From: an uncultured Cellvibrio sp.
Lineage (GTDB): Bacteria; Pseudomonadota; Gammaproteobacteria; Pseudomonadales; Cellvibrionaceae
Reading direction: 5' to 3'
Assembly: GCA_937958105.1 (NCBI GenBank)
Contig: CALFXJ010000004.1
Coordinates: 186,001-250,000 of the forward strand
Length of the DNA: 64,000 nucleotides
The notes under the pieces were generated by a model that made no database searches, was not told where the DNA came from, and saw only the letters and a list, made by a program, of their open reading frames with translations. Position numbers and translations under genes: made by a program. This document shows positions 49,949 to 58,592 of this stretch, in pieces. Position 1 is the stretch's first letter. Each line of letters begins with the position of its first letter.

Positions 49949-51181
49949 ATGGGTGCATACAGTTACCGCGCATTGAACGAGACGGGTAAAGCCGTCAAGG
50001 GCATCCTGGAGGGCGATTCCGAACGCCAGGTGCGCAGTCAGCTGCGTGCAAAAAAGCTGAAGCCGCTGGAAGTTGTCAGCATCACCGGTAAAGCCGGCAA
50101 GGCAGGCGAAGATTCCAGCTTTGGTGGCATGCGGCGGCGCTGGGGTAACCGTCTTAATGCGCGTGACCTGAGTCTGATTACCCGGCAGCTGGCATCTCTG
50201 GTGCGCTCCGGACTGCCGCTGGACGAGGCGCTGCACGCTACCGCCCGCCAGCAGAACAAACAGAACATCAAGCAGATCCTGCTGCAGGTCCGCACCAAGG
50301 TGCTGGAAGGTTTCAGTCTGGCGCAGGCGTTGGGCGAAAATCCGGCAGCATTCAATGAGATGTATCGCGCGCTGGTGCGCGCCGGTGAAAGCTCCGGTTA
50401 TCTCGGTCCTGTTCTGGAGCGGCTGGCGGATTACACACAATCCAGCCAGCAGGTTCAGCAGCGCCTGAAGATGGCGATGATCTATCCGGTTGTGCTGCTG
50501 GTGATCAGCTTATCGGTGATTGCGGCACTGATGGCATTTGTTGTACCCAAACTGGTAGGCATCTTTGCTCACAGCCAGCGCGCATTGCCGCCTCTGACGG
50601 AAGCCTTGATTGCCACCAGTAATTTTGTGGTGAATTACGGGGTCTACTGTGTAATCGCCCTGATCGGGCTGGTGTTCGGAATCAAGCGGCTGTTGCGCAA
50701 CGAAAATCGTCTGCGTACCTGGCACCGCTGGCAACTGCGCCTGCCGGTGATAGGTAACCTGGTTCGCCAGATTAACAGCGCCCGGTTTGCGGCCACCCTC
50801 AGTCTGCTGTCATCGAGTGGGGTACCCTTGTTACAGGCGCTGAATATTGCCGGTCAGGTCATGAGTAATAAACTGCTGCAGGAGTCCTGTGAGCAGGTGG
50901 CAGCGGCAGTGCGCGAGGGCAGCAGTCTGTACCGCGCCATGGAGAATGCCGGCACCTTCCCGCCCCTGCTGGTACAGCTGGTGTCGAGCGGTGAAGCCAA
51001 TGGTACCCTGCCGCAGCAACTGGACAATGCCGCTAAGGATCAGGAGCGGGAACTGGAGATGATGCTGGGTATGGCTATGGGGCTGCTGGAGCCATTGACG
51101 ATCGTCTTCATGGGACTGGCAGTGTGTCTGATTGTAATGGCCATTCTGCAGCCCATCTTCGAGATGAATAACCTGATTTAA
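49949..51181 (+). CDS. gspF: Type II secretion inner-membrane platform protein GspF
   Basis: A 410-residue inner-membrane protein with two homologous GspF domains (LSLITRQLASLVRSGLPLDE and FAATLSLLSSSGVPLLQALN), each followed by hydrophobic helices (VVLLVISLSVIAALMAFVVP and LLEPLTIVFMGLAVCLIVMA). The N-terminus GAYSYRALNETGKAVKGILE is typical. It forms the core of the assembly platform that interacts with GspE and GspL. Confidence 0.96.
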   Translation: MGAYSYRALNETGKAVKGILEGDSERQVRSQLRAKKLKPLEVVSITGKAGKAGEDSSFGGMRRRWGNRLNARDLSLITRQLASLVRSGLPLDEALHATARQQNKQNIKQILLQVRTKVLEGFSLAQALGENPAAFNEMYRALVRAGESSGYLGPVLERLADYTQSSQQVQQRLKMAMIYPVVLLVISLSVIAALMAFVVPKLVGIFAHSQRALPPLTEALIATSNFVVNYGVYCVIALIGLVFGIKRLLRNENRLRTWHRWQLRLPVIGNLVRQINSARFAATLSLLSSSGVPLLQALNIAGQVMSNKLLQESCEQVAAAVREGSSLYRAMENAGTFPPLLVQLVSSGEANGTLPQQLDNAAKDQERELEMMLGMAMGLLEPLTIVFMGLAVCLIVMAILQPIFEMNNLI

Positions 51182-51258
51182 CAACCTGCGCGGCGGCGGT
51201 TGCTCCACGACGCAGGATGACACGAACTTTGATAGATCGAATTATTACGGGAGTCATT

Positions 51259-51735
51259 ATGAAAGCTGTTAATCAATCCATATCCATTCACAAAGGAGTG
51301 CGTCGGCAGGCGGGTTTCAGCTTGATCGAGATCATGGTGGTGGTCATCATCATTGGTCTGCTCGCCAGTATCGTGGCCCCGGCGGTACTGGATCGTGCTG
51401 ATGAGGCGCGGATCCAGAAAGTCCAGGCGGACTTCAAGTCCATCCAGACGGCTCTCAAACTCTATCGCATTGATAACTTCGTCTATCCCACCACTGAACA
51501 AGGTCTGGAAGCGCTGGTTACCAAACCCAGCATTGCACCTATTCCGCGCAACTGGAAAAGCACCGGATATATCGAAACCCTGCAACAGGACCCCTGGGGC
51601 CGTCCCTATCTTTATCTGAGCCCCGGTGAAGCCCACGAATACGACATCTACACCCTGGGTGCGGATGGTGTCAGCGGTGGTGAAGGCCCCAATGCGGATA
51701 TCAGCATCTGGGATCAGCCGAATATGTCGGAGTAA
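51259..51735 (+). CDS. gspG: Type II secretion major pseudopilin GspG
   Basis: A 158-residue prepilin. A leader of about 16 basic residues (KGVRRQA) ends at the prepilin peptidase site G/FSLIEIMVVVIIIGLL, with Glu at position 5 of the mature protein. The C-terminal half has the family features TEQGLEALVTKP and WGRPYLYLSPG, including the calcium-site region near DGVSGGEGPNADI. ATG 51259 with upstream CGGGAG is used; the longer frame to 51217 would lengthen the leader unnaturally. The prepilin peptidase GspO is not in this window. Confidence 0.95.
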   Translation: MKAVNQSISIHKGVRRQAGFSLIEIMVVVIIIGLLASIVAPAVLDRADEARIQKVQADFKSIQTALKLYRIDNFVYPTTEQGLEALVTKPSIAPIPRNWKSTGYIETLQQDPWGRPYLYLSPGEAHEYDIYTLGADGVSGGEGPNADISIWDQPNMSE

Positions 51736-51767
51736 GGGTTCGCAGCGCCGGGGTTACCGGCCTTGTT

Positions 51768-52376
51768 GTGGATAACCTTGTGAATAAGTCAGTGAATAAA
51801 AAAGCGGGACCCCGGCAGCGCGGATTCACGCTGCTGGAGATCATGGTGGTGATCCTCATCCTTGGCCTGGCGCTGGGGGTGGTATCCCTCTCGGTAGGTG
51901 GGGATGACGGTGCCTCTGCGGCCTATAAAGAGGCCGAAGACTTCATGCTCACATCCAATTTTGTAGCGGAGCAGACCGTACTGGACAGCCAGATCATCGG
52001 TCTGTTCTTTGAACCGCGCACAGCTGCAGACTCCATTGATCTGCAGTGGTGTTATCGCTGGCAGCGGCGGCGCGACAATACCTGGCAGGAGATCCCTTCC
52101 CTGCCGGAACGCTGCCTGTCTACGCGTCTGCAGATTGAAATGATCGTGGAGGGAGAGCCGTACGAGCATGACCCGGATCTGACGCCTACCCCGCCGGTGC
52201 TGGTGTTTTACCCCAGTGGAGAATCGACGCCGTTTGAGCTGGCGATCTTCGAAGCGCAAGGGGGACTTACAGAAGAGGACAGCGTCCAGCGTATTGCGGT
52301 GGACATGATGGGTGATATTCGCTGGCGCAATCGTGATGAGGCCGATGCTGCTGCCAAGGCAGCGGGATACAGATAA
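51768..52376 (+). CDS. gspH: Type II secretion minor pseudopilin GspH
   Basis: A 202-residue prepilin with leader and cleavage site QRG/FTLLEIMVVILILGLALG followed by the GspH-type beta domain (EAEDFMLTSNFVAEQTVLDS, FYPSGESTPFEL). It is part of the minor-pseudopilin tip complex with GspI, GspJ and GspK. Start is GTG 51768. The stop shares bases with the gspI start (TAATG). Confidence 0.92.
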   Translation: MDNLVNKSVNKKAGPRQRGFTLLEIMVVILILGLALGVVSLSVGGDDGASAAYKEAEDFMLTSNFVAEQTVLDSQIIGLFFEPRTAADSIDLQWCYRWQRRRDNTWQEIPSLPERCLSTRLQIEMIVEGEPYEHDPDLTPTPPVLVFYPSGESTPFELAIFEAQGGLTEEDSVQRIAVDMMGDIRWRNRDEADAAAKAAGYR

Positions 52377-52834
52377 TGAAAACTCAGCGACATCAGCGGA
52401 CCAGAGACAAGGGGCGCGGCTTCACCCTGATTGAAGTCATGGTCGCCCTTGCAGTGGTTGCCATGGCCTTGCCTGCACTGCTGACACTGGTCATGACTCA
52501 GCTGGACGGTACCGTGGCGATCCGTGAAAAAACCCAGGCATTCTGGGTGGCAGAAAATGAGCTGACCCGGATTCGCATGCAGCAGCGCTACATTGACAGC
52601 ATGAAGTTGCCCGAGACCGACAAGGGAACCGTGGTCGTGGGCGGCATGCAGTGGTATTGGGAGATGACCCGCGAAGAAACCAGCATGGAAAATTTTTACC
52701 GGATCGATGTGCTGGTATATGCCGGTGGGCCGGTGAATCCCGGCAGCTCAGGCTCCTCGCCCTCCAGTACGGCGCGGCGCAACCTGGCCAACAAGGAGCC
52801 CATGGCCCGTCTGTCAGGGTTTCTCAGTGACTAA
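52376..52834 (+). CDS. gspI: Type II secretion minor pseudopilin GspI
   Basis: A 152-residue prepilin with the cleavage region RG/FTLIEVMVALAVVAMALPA and the GspI-typical segments AFWVAENELTRIRMQQ and WEMTREETSMENFYRIDVLV. It nucleates the pseudopilus tip. The C-terminus has a Ser-rich stretch (GSSGSSPSSTARR), somewhat longer than usual. The 3' end overlaps gspJ by 8 bp. Confidence 0.93.
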   Translation: MKTQRHQRTRDKGRGFTLIEVMVALAVVAMALPALLTLVMTQLDGTVAIREKTQAFWVAENELTRIRMQQRYIDSMKLPETDKGTVVVGGMQWYWEMTREETSMENFYRIDVLVYAGGPVNPGSSGSSPSSTARRNLANKEPMARLSGFLSD

Positions 52835-53510
52835 GCGGCAGCGGGAGGCAGGTTTCACCCTGCTTGAAGTGTTAATTGCCCTGGCCATCGCAGCGGTCAT
52901 TGCCGCGATGTCCTACCAGGCCATTGAGGGCGCGACTGGTGGTGCGGAGCGAACCCGCGATGTAATGGCGCAGGTCAACCAGATGGACCGCACCTGGCAG
53001 ATCATCGCCGCCGATATGCGTCAGGTGGTCAAGCCGGAAGTTGGTCCCCGGGGACCCCGGTTTGAGTTCAAAGCAGAAAGCCTTGAGCGGGCCGGAGATG
53101 ATGTCGAGCAGGTGCTGATGACCTTTACCCGGCGCGGCTGGGTAAATCCTATGGAACGTCTGCGCAGTGACCTGCAGCAAGTCAGTTACCGCATCGCTGA
53201 GGGTAAACTGTGGCGCGACTATCTGCCGGAGCGCAATGTGCCCATCGACGAGCGCGAGTTCGAATTGACGGCGCTTAATCAGCTCCTGCTGGAGGGTGTT
53301 AAGGACGTGCAGCTGCGCTTTCTACCCATTGAGCTGGTGCAGCAGAATGGACCGAGCGTCCTGAGCGGTCTTGATTACACCCGTGACTGGGAGCCAACCT
53401 GGCCCCGGCGGGACCAGATCGGGCAGGTGAGCATGCCGCTGGCGGTGGAGATCACCATTGATGTTGAGGGGATGGGTGCCAGTGCACGTCTCTTTGAACT
53501 TACACAGTAA
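52827..53510 (+). CDS. gspJ: Type II secretion minor pseudopilin GspJ
   Basis: A 227-residue prepilin: leader REAG/FTLLEVLIALAIAAVIAA, then the GspJ domain (MAQVNQMDRTWQIIAADMRQ, RLRSDLQQVSYRIAEGKLWR). Start is GTG 52827, inside the end of gspI. Its last ~30 bp overlap the probable start of gspK, consistent with coupled translation of the tip subunits. Confidence 0.93.
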   Translation: MTKRQREAGFTLLEVLIALAIAAVIAAMSYQAIEGATGGAERTRDVMAQVNQMDRTWQIIAADMRQVVKPEVGPRGPRFEFKAESLERAGDDVEQVLMTFTRRGWVNPMERLRSDLQQVSYRIAEGKLWRDYLPERNVPIDEREFELTALNQLLLEGVKDVQLRFLPIELVQQNGPSVLSGLDYTRDWEPTWPRRDQIGQVSMPLAVEITIDVEGMGASARLFELTQ

Positions 53511-54531
53511 ATCCCAGACGGGTGCCGTCCTGATCATGGCGCTGCTGATTGTGGCCGTGGTGGCAGGATTAAGTATCAAGTTTGCCGGTGATTACCAGCT
53601 GGGGCTCACCCGTGCGGAGAGCCGCTGGCACGGGGCCCAGGCCCGGGCCTACATGCTGGGGATGGAAAATGCGGCCCTGAAGCTTCTGGAAGAGGCTGAT
53701 GAGAACCCCGAGGTGGATTACCTGGGAGAGGGCTGGGATACCGAAGTACCTTTTGAGATTGAGGGAGGCTGGTTGCTGGCCCGGGCGGTTGACGCCACCA
53801 GCCTGATTGACCTGAACTCGCTGGCCGGCAATAACTTTGGGGAACGGCCGATGAACGATCCGGAGCGCTATACCGAGCCGCAGCGGCGGTTCATCCGGTT
53901 GTTGCAGACCTTCCCCGATCTGCCGATTCAGCTGGAAGAGGCCTGCCAGATTGTCGAGGCCATCGTGGACTGGCTGGACCCGGATGATGAAGTGTCGGGA
54001 TTTGGCGGTGCCGAATCCTATTATTACCAGGGGCTGGAGATGCCGTACAACGCCGCGAATGGTCCGTTTAGAAGCGTGGACGAGCTGCGGCTGGTACGTT
54101 ACATGACCCCGGAGTTGATGATTCTGTTGCGTCCATATGTCACGGTATTGCAAAGACCGGTTAATCCCGGGCAGCAGCAGGGCGGGGAGCAGGGTACCGC
54201 GTCCACCATCAACGTGAACACCATGCCGCTGCATCTGCTGCGGACATTTAACAGCAAGGGGTCGCTGGCTCCGCTGGGCGAGATGGAAGCCGAGCAACTG
54301 GCCCAGGCGCTCCCGATGGATGGCTTCTACGCATCGGTGGAAGACTTCAAGGAGGGTTGGAATACCTCTGTGGGGGGCGGTGAACTGGATGTGACCGGCC
54401 TGGCCGTAAAGACTGATTTCTTCTGGCTTTACATCCAGGTCGATCTGGTGGAGCAGCGACGCGGTATGCAGAGTTTGATACAGCGCAATGGCCAGAAATT
54501 CAACGTGGTATTGCGCAACGATACCTACTGA
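53479..54531 (+). CDS. gspK: Type II secretion tip pseudopilin GspK
   Basis: A ~350-residue prepilin, the largest minor pseudopilin. The N-terminus SQTG/AVLIMALLIVAVVAGLS is the cleavage and helix region; it lacks Glu5, as is normal for GspK. The body contains the GspK domain (DLNSLAGNNFGERPMNDPER, EAIVDWLDPDDEVSGFGGAE, STINVNTMPLHLLRTFNSKG) with the helix-hairpin-helix-like insert. The start is uncertain: GTG 53479, GTG 53485 or ATG 53461 all lie inside gspJ; 53479 gives a leader of ordinary length. Confidence 0.9.
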   Translation, partial: PVHVSLNLHSKSQTGAVLIMALLIVAVVAGLSIKFAGDYQLGLTRAESRWHGAQARAYMLGMENAALKLLEEADENPEVDYLGEGWDTEVPFEIEGGWLLARAVDATSLIDLNSLAGNNFGERPMNDPERYTEPQRRFIRLLQTFPDLPIQLEEACQIVEAIVDWLDPDDEVSGFGGAESYYYQGLEMPYNAANGPFRSVDELRLVRYMTPELMILLRPYVTVLQRPVNPGQQQGGEQGTASTINVNTMPLHLLRTFNSKGSLAPLGEMEAEQLAQALPMDGFYASVEDFKEGWNTSVGGGELDVTGLAVKTDFFWLYIQVDLVEQRRGMQSLIQRNGQKFNVVLRNDTY

Positions 54532-54612
54532 CGAAAACAACATCTGCAGACAGCGGATAACAACAATACAGCACCCCACCGGGGCCAGCGTTAACAGGTG
54601 AAGCAAGGCGTT

Positions 54613-55881
54613 ATGTCAGATCAACTTGTGCTCTATATCAATCGCGCAGCGGATACATACCGCTGGTGCTGGCTTGATGCCAGCGGTCGCGCCCTCACCG
54701 ATACGGCTGGCAGCGGCGACCTCCAGGCCCTGGAGGCCAGCCTGGGTGCCGGTACTCATCAGGCCTGGCTGATTCTGCCTGGTACCAAGGTCATTACCCG
54801 CGAACTCGAATACAACGAAAAAGAAAAGAAACACCTGCGCAACCTCCTGCCGTTCCAGCTGGAAGACAACGTCATCGGCGACGTCGACCGCTTTCACTTC
54901 GCCCTCGGCCCGCTCAGAAGCGGCAAAGTCTGCGTCGCCTACATGGAAAAAGCCTGGCTGGAGCAGGTATTCGAGCAGCTGAAAAGTATTGCGGTAGAAG
55001 TGACTCATTGCTGGTCTGCGCCGCTGGTTCTGCCTCTGGCTGCACCGGTAGTGCCGATCGAAGGCAGCGAGGCTGAAGGCATCAGCAATGACCATTGGAC
55101 TTTGCAGATTCACGAAGGCGTGGTGATGGTGCGCTACTCAGAGCAGCTGGGATTCAGTGTGGATGTGCCCCACGCCCGGCTGGCCCTGCAGATGCTGCTG
55201 ACCGCCCAGGAGCGGGTTGATCAATTACCGCAGCTGACGCTGCGGGCGACCAGCGAACAGGATATGGTGCAGTTGCGCGAGGTGCTGCCGCCATCGCTGA
55301 ACGAGCGGGTGATCAGTGAGGTAATGGTGGAGTTCTGGCAGTTCGATTACAGCAATTCGAGCATTGATCTCTGTCAGGGCGACTTCTCCCAGCGGCTGCC
55401 CGTCGAGCGCTGGTGGCGCCACTGGCGTTCGGTGGTGACTCTGGCCGCGGTCAGTTTCGGGGTCTATATCGGCGTGTTGCTGTACCACGTCCATGTCCTG
55501 AAAGATGAAAACCTGGAGATCCGGCGGCAGATTGAAACCGTTTATCGCTCGGTGGTGCCTCAGGGAGCACTGGTAGATGCAGAGCGGCAGCTGACCGGGA
55601 TGGCGCGGGAACTTAAGCCCGCCGGACAATCAGCACGGGCGATGGAGCTCATTGCGGAAGTGATACCTACCGTCAGCGGCAACAGCTCGGTGACACTGCG
55701 CAGTATCCAGTATTCTTCCGATACCAGTGAGATCAACCTCAACCTGCAGGCCAATGCCTTCAACTCCATTGAGCAGCTGCGGACCAGTATCGAACAGAAA
55801 GGCCTGCGGGCGGAGCTGCTCAGCTCCAGTGCTCAGGGAGATATCTTCTCCGCGCGCCTCAAGATCAGCAAACTTAATTGA
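54613..55881 (+). CDS. gspL: Type II secretion protein GspL
   Basis: A 422-residue bitopic inner-membrane protein. The cytoplasmic actin-like domain (~1-265; LPGTKVITRELEYNEKEKKH, LRNLLPFQLEDNVIGDVDRF) binds GspE. One membrane helix (SVVTLAAVSFGVYIGVLLYH, ~275-294) precedes a periplasmic ferredoxin-like domain (SVTLRSIQYSSDTSEINLNL). ATG 54613 is favoured over GTG 54598. It pairs with GspM to anchor the ATPase. Confidence 0.93.
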   Translation: MSDQLVLYINRAADTYRWCWLDASGRALTDTAGSGDLQALEASLGAGTHQAWLILPGTKVITRELEYNEKEKKHLRNLLPFQLEDNVIGDVDRFHFALGPLRSGKVCVAYMEKAWLEQVFEQLKSIAVEVTHCWSAPLVLPLAAPVVPIEGSEAEGISNDHWTLQIHEGVVMVRYSEQLGFSVDVPHARLALQMLLTAQERVDQLPQLTLRATSEQDMVQLREVLPPSLNERVISEVMVEFWQFDYSNSSIDLCQGDFSQRLPVERWWRHWRSVVTLAAVSFGVYIGVLLYHVHVLKDENLEIRRQIETVYRSVVPQGALVDAERQLTGMARELKPAGQSARAMELIAEVIPTVSGNSSVTLRSIQYSSDTSEINLNLQANAFNSIEQLRTSIEQKGLRAELLSSSAQGDIFSARLKISKLN

Positions 55882-55890
55882 CCTACGCTT

Positions 55891-56373
55891 ATGAACGAAC
55901 TTCTCGCTCACTTCAGTCGTTTTAATCGCCGCGAGCAAACCACCATGCTGGTGGGCGGTATTGCTGTCCTGCTGTACGTCCTGTGGATCGCTGTACTGTC
56001 GCCCTTGCAGGCCAAGCGCGATGCCCAGGTCGTTGCCAACACCACCACCACCCAGTCCCTTGGCCGAGTCAAATTGCTGGCAGCGCAGATCCAGCAGGCG
56101 CGCAACCAGGGTGGGCAGGCTGCGGGGGGTGGTGAAAACATCAGTCGTCTGATCGACGTCAGCCTGCGCGCGAACAACCTGAGCATGAGTGGCTTTCAAC
56201 CGGGTACGGCGGGGGAAGTACGGGTGCGGCTGGACCGGGCGCCCTTCGAATCCCTGATGCAATGGCTCTACGACGTGGAGTACAAACACAACATCACCAT
56301 ACGTGATCTGTCTATTGCATCAACCAACGAACCTGGTCAGGTGACCGTCAATATTCGCATGCAGAAACACTAG
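55891..56373 (+). CDS. gspM: Type II secretion protein GspM
   Basis: A 160-residue bitopic inner-membrane protein. A short cytoplasmic N-terminus (ELLAHFSRFNRREQTTML) is followed by a helix (GGIAVLLYVLWIAVLSPLQA) and a periplasmic domain with the GspM-like strand pattern near VRVRLDRAPFESLMQWLYDV. It partners with GspL and lies 9 bp after it. Confidence 0.92.
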   Translation: MNELLAHFSRFNRREQTTMLVGGIAVLLYVLWIAVLSPLQAKRDAQVVANTTTTQSLGRVKLLAAQIQQARNQGGQAAGGGENISRLIDVSLRANNLSMSGFQPGTAGEVRVRLDRAPFESLMQWLYDVEYKHNITIRDLSIASTNEPGQVTVNIRMQKH

Positions 56374-56392
56374 GTAGTGGATAACAACAACT

Positions 56393-57202
56393 ATGGCGAG
56401 TAAACAGCAAACCGCGCCGGCAAAGTCGCGTGGAATGAACCCGAAACTCTGGATTCCCTTGGGCATTCTTATCTGGCTGATCTTTGTTATCAGTCAGATT
56501 CCAGCCGTCTGGGGCGCCTGGTTCATGACCCGCAGCAATGATCAGCTGGCGCTCAGCGGGGTCAGCGGCAGCCTGTGGAACGGCCGTGCGAGTCTGGCCA
56601 GTGTCAGGGTGCAGGAACAAGACTACTCGCTGGGTGAGCTGCGCTGGGAACTGCATCCCCTGTCCCTGATCACGCTGAACCCCTGTGCCACCATTCATAC
56701 GCGGCAGGAGCGTCAACAGATTGATGGCGATGTCTGCAGCAGCCTGGGGGGCAGCATTGCACTGCGCGAGGCGGATCTCACAGCACCAGCCGCCCTCTTC
56801 CAGGGCGCTCTGCCTCTGCCCTTTGATGGACAGCTGTCAGCACGAATTGAAGATCTGGAAATTCAGAATCAACAGCTTCAGGCATTGAAAGGTAACCTCA
56901 CCTGGACCAGTGCACGCATCCACAACGGCAGCAACTGGATGGATCTGGGAAGTTTTGCCGCAGAACTGTCGCAGGTACCGGATGGCGTGAGCGCAAACAT
57001 CTTTAATATCGACGGGCCGGTGCAGCTGCAATTGCAGGCGGTGCTCGCCCTTGCAGGTGGCGGCAACGTAAAAGGGCAGTTCAGCATGAGCCGCGACTTT
57101 GCCGAAGAGATCAATGCCGGGGCCTGGATATCCATGTTCGCCCAACCCGAAGGCACCGACGACGCCGGCAACAACCGCTACCGGGTCGACCTGAGCCTCT
57201 GA
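56393..57202 (+). CDS. gspN: Type II secretion protein GspN
   Basis: A 269-residue protein with one N-terminal membrane helix (LWIPLGILIWLIFVISQIPA) and a beta-rich periplasmic part containing the family pattern LSGVSGSLWNGRASLASVRV and LRWELHPLSL. GspN is a non-universal T2SS component of unclear role and usually ends the operon, as here. A hairpin follows at 57213-57239. Confidence 0.88.
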   Translation: MASKQQTAPAKSRGMNPKLWIPLGILIWLIFVISQIPAVWGAWFMTRSNDQLALSGVSGSLWNGRASLASVRVQEQDYSLGELRWELHPLSLITLNPCATIHTRQERQQIDGDVCSSLGGSIALREADLTAPAALFQGALPLPFDGQLSARIEDLEIQNQQLQALKGNLTWTSARIHNGSNWMDLGSFAAELSQVPDGVSANIFNIDGPVQLQLQAVLALAGGGNVKGQFSMSRDFAEEINAGAWISMFAQPEGTDDAGNNRYRVDLSL

Positions 57203-57212
57203 CACTCATCCA

Positions 57213-57239
57213 GCACTGGCCTTACAACCAGGCCAGTGC
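57213..57239. terminator. Hairpin between the gsp operon and the convergent GH16 gene
   Basis: GCACTGGCC (57213-57221) pairs perfectly with GGCCAGTGC (57231-57239). There is no T-run on either side, so it may stabilise the 3' end or act with Rho instead of being a classic terminator. Confidence 0.45.
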
Positions 57240-57296
57240 CCCCGGTCCGCCCATCCCCAAAAACGCCCGTCGGTCTTCGCAAGCCACACCTAAACC

Positions 57297-58418
57297 TCAA
57301 TCCCTATCACTCCTGAAGGACACCCCATCCTGTCGCAACTGCTCCACCTGTGCTTCAACCTCCCGTGTATCCAGAATGTCCTGATCCGCGAAATAAACCC
57401 AGTCAACATCCTGCTGATAAACCCGCTGACTGGTGGAATTGATTAATCCCTCCTCGATAAACCAGATGTTGAAGTTAATCGACATGGGAGTCTCCGGGTA
57501 ATATTTTCCGCCGTGGGTCGCACGCAAAGCGCCGTCGATGTAATAGCGGACTTCGTCTTCATCAACCTGTATCACCAGTGTTCGCCAGCCAGCGTGATCG
57601 GCCACTATGGGGGTGTGGATGTTGTCCGCCAGCCAAGGGTCGGGCTGATAGGTCTCCCAGGTGGTGAGGAACATGGTGGGTTTGCTCTGGCCCCAGCCAC
57701 CGTTGGCGAGATACTCAAAGTCGATCTCGCTGTAATCCGGGTCCATGGAAAAATTTAACGGTGTGATGGTGTAAAAGGTTTCAACGATCTGATCACCGTC
57801 AGTGCCTGATACCGGATCGTTATAAAAGTACATCCGGGCGGCGTAGGTGCCGCGCAGGTAATTACCATTATGCGTAACCTGGGACTGGATGGTAGTTGCG
57901 CCGCTGCCTTCGGTGGACGCGCGCATGCGCATCAGGCGATTGCTGCTGTCCGTTGGGTCGGCAAGGAAAGTGACATAGTCTCTGGACCAGCTTGCTCCAC
58001 TGACACCGGGGCCACCACCGCCGCTGCGCACGTACCAGCCATTGGTCGGCATCTGGTTCGAGCTGCTGTAGCTGAAGTCGTCAAACAGGATGTGTCGGCT
58101 GATGCTGGTGGCGGAGCTTGCGGCCGCGCTGGAGAGTGAACTTTCAGTACCACCCGATGAGGAGCTGCTTGACGCAGGTTCGCTGAAGGCGCTGCTGGCG
58201 TTCAGGCTGGAGTGACTGGTCGCGCTGCTGGTGCTTCCTTCACCGCCGGGGGCAGTCACGCTGGATGCAGAGCTGGTGCTCCCGCTTGATGAACCTGGAG
58301 TGTCGCTGTTGCCATCACTGCCACCACAGGCGGCCAGCAACATCAACAGGCTCCCGGCAAAATAGCGGGTAAACCATCGGGACAGATGTGAGGTTAATTC
58401 AGACGATTTGAGTTTCAC
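57297..58418 (-). CDS. Glycoside hydrolase family 16-like lipoprotein with a poly-serine linker
   Basis: A 373-residue exported protein. A signal with lipobox LLMLLAAC (Cys31) predicts a lipid anchor. Residues ~38-106 form a Ser-rich linker, common in Cellvibrio and Saccharophagus enzymes, and the rest is a jelly-roll domain. The GH16 catalytic signature ExDxE is present as SEIDFEY (Glu231, Asp233, Glu235). Members cleave beta-1,3/1,4-glucans, agarose, porphyran or related polymers; the substrate here is not deduced. GTG 58418 is chosen because GGAG lies 6 bp upstream and the frame starts a proper signal peptide; an ATG at 58466 exists. A LacI-type operator candidate lies upstream. Confidence 0.82.
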   Translation of the reverse strand: MKLKSSELTSHLSRWFTRYFAGSLLMLLAACGGSDGNSDTPGSSSGSTSSASSVTAPGGEGSTSSATSHSSLNASSAFSEPASSSSSSGGTESSLSSAAASSATSISRHILFDDFSYSSSNQMPTNGWYVRSGGGGPGVSGASWSRDYVTFLADPTDSSNRLMRMRASTEGSGATTIQSQVTHNGNYLRGTYAARMYFYNDPVSGTDGDQIVETFYTITPLNFSMDPDYSEIDFEYLANGGWGQSKPTMFLTTWETYQPDPWLADNIHTPIVADHAGWRTLVIQVDEDEVRYYIDGALRATHGGKYYPETPMSINFNIWFIEEGLINSTSQRVYQQDVDWVYFADQDILDTREVEAQVEQLRQDGVSFRSDRD

Positions 58419-58459
58419 AGGCAGCTCCACTGGATAAGTAAATGGTAACCTGGCAGATG

Positions 58460-58475
58460 TTGACAACGTTGTCGA
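58460..58475. promoter_or_regulatory. LacI-family operator candidate upstream of the GH16 gene
   Basis: TTGACAACGTTGTCGA is a near-perfect 16-bp palindrome with a central CG (GACAACGTTGTC perfect over 12 bp), the form of sites bound by LacI/PurR-family sugar regulators. It lies 42 bp upstream of the GH16 start codon and is flanked by direct repeats of ATAAGTAAAT at 58434-58443 and 58477-58486. Confidence 0.6.
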
Positions 58476-58592
58476 GATAAGTAAATCCTGCCGTTACGGT
58501 TTTATGATCTCGATCCGTTTTGTGGAAGCCGCGATGGCAATTGATCAAGCGTGGCGCGATAATCGAGTCCATTTTCCCCACCGGAGTGAGTT

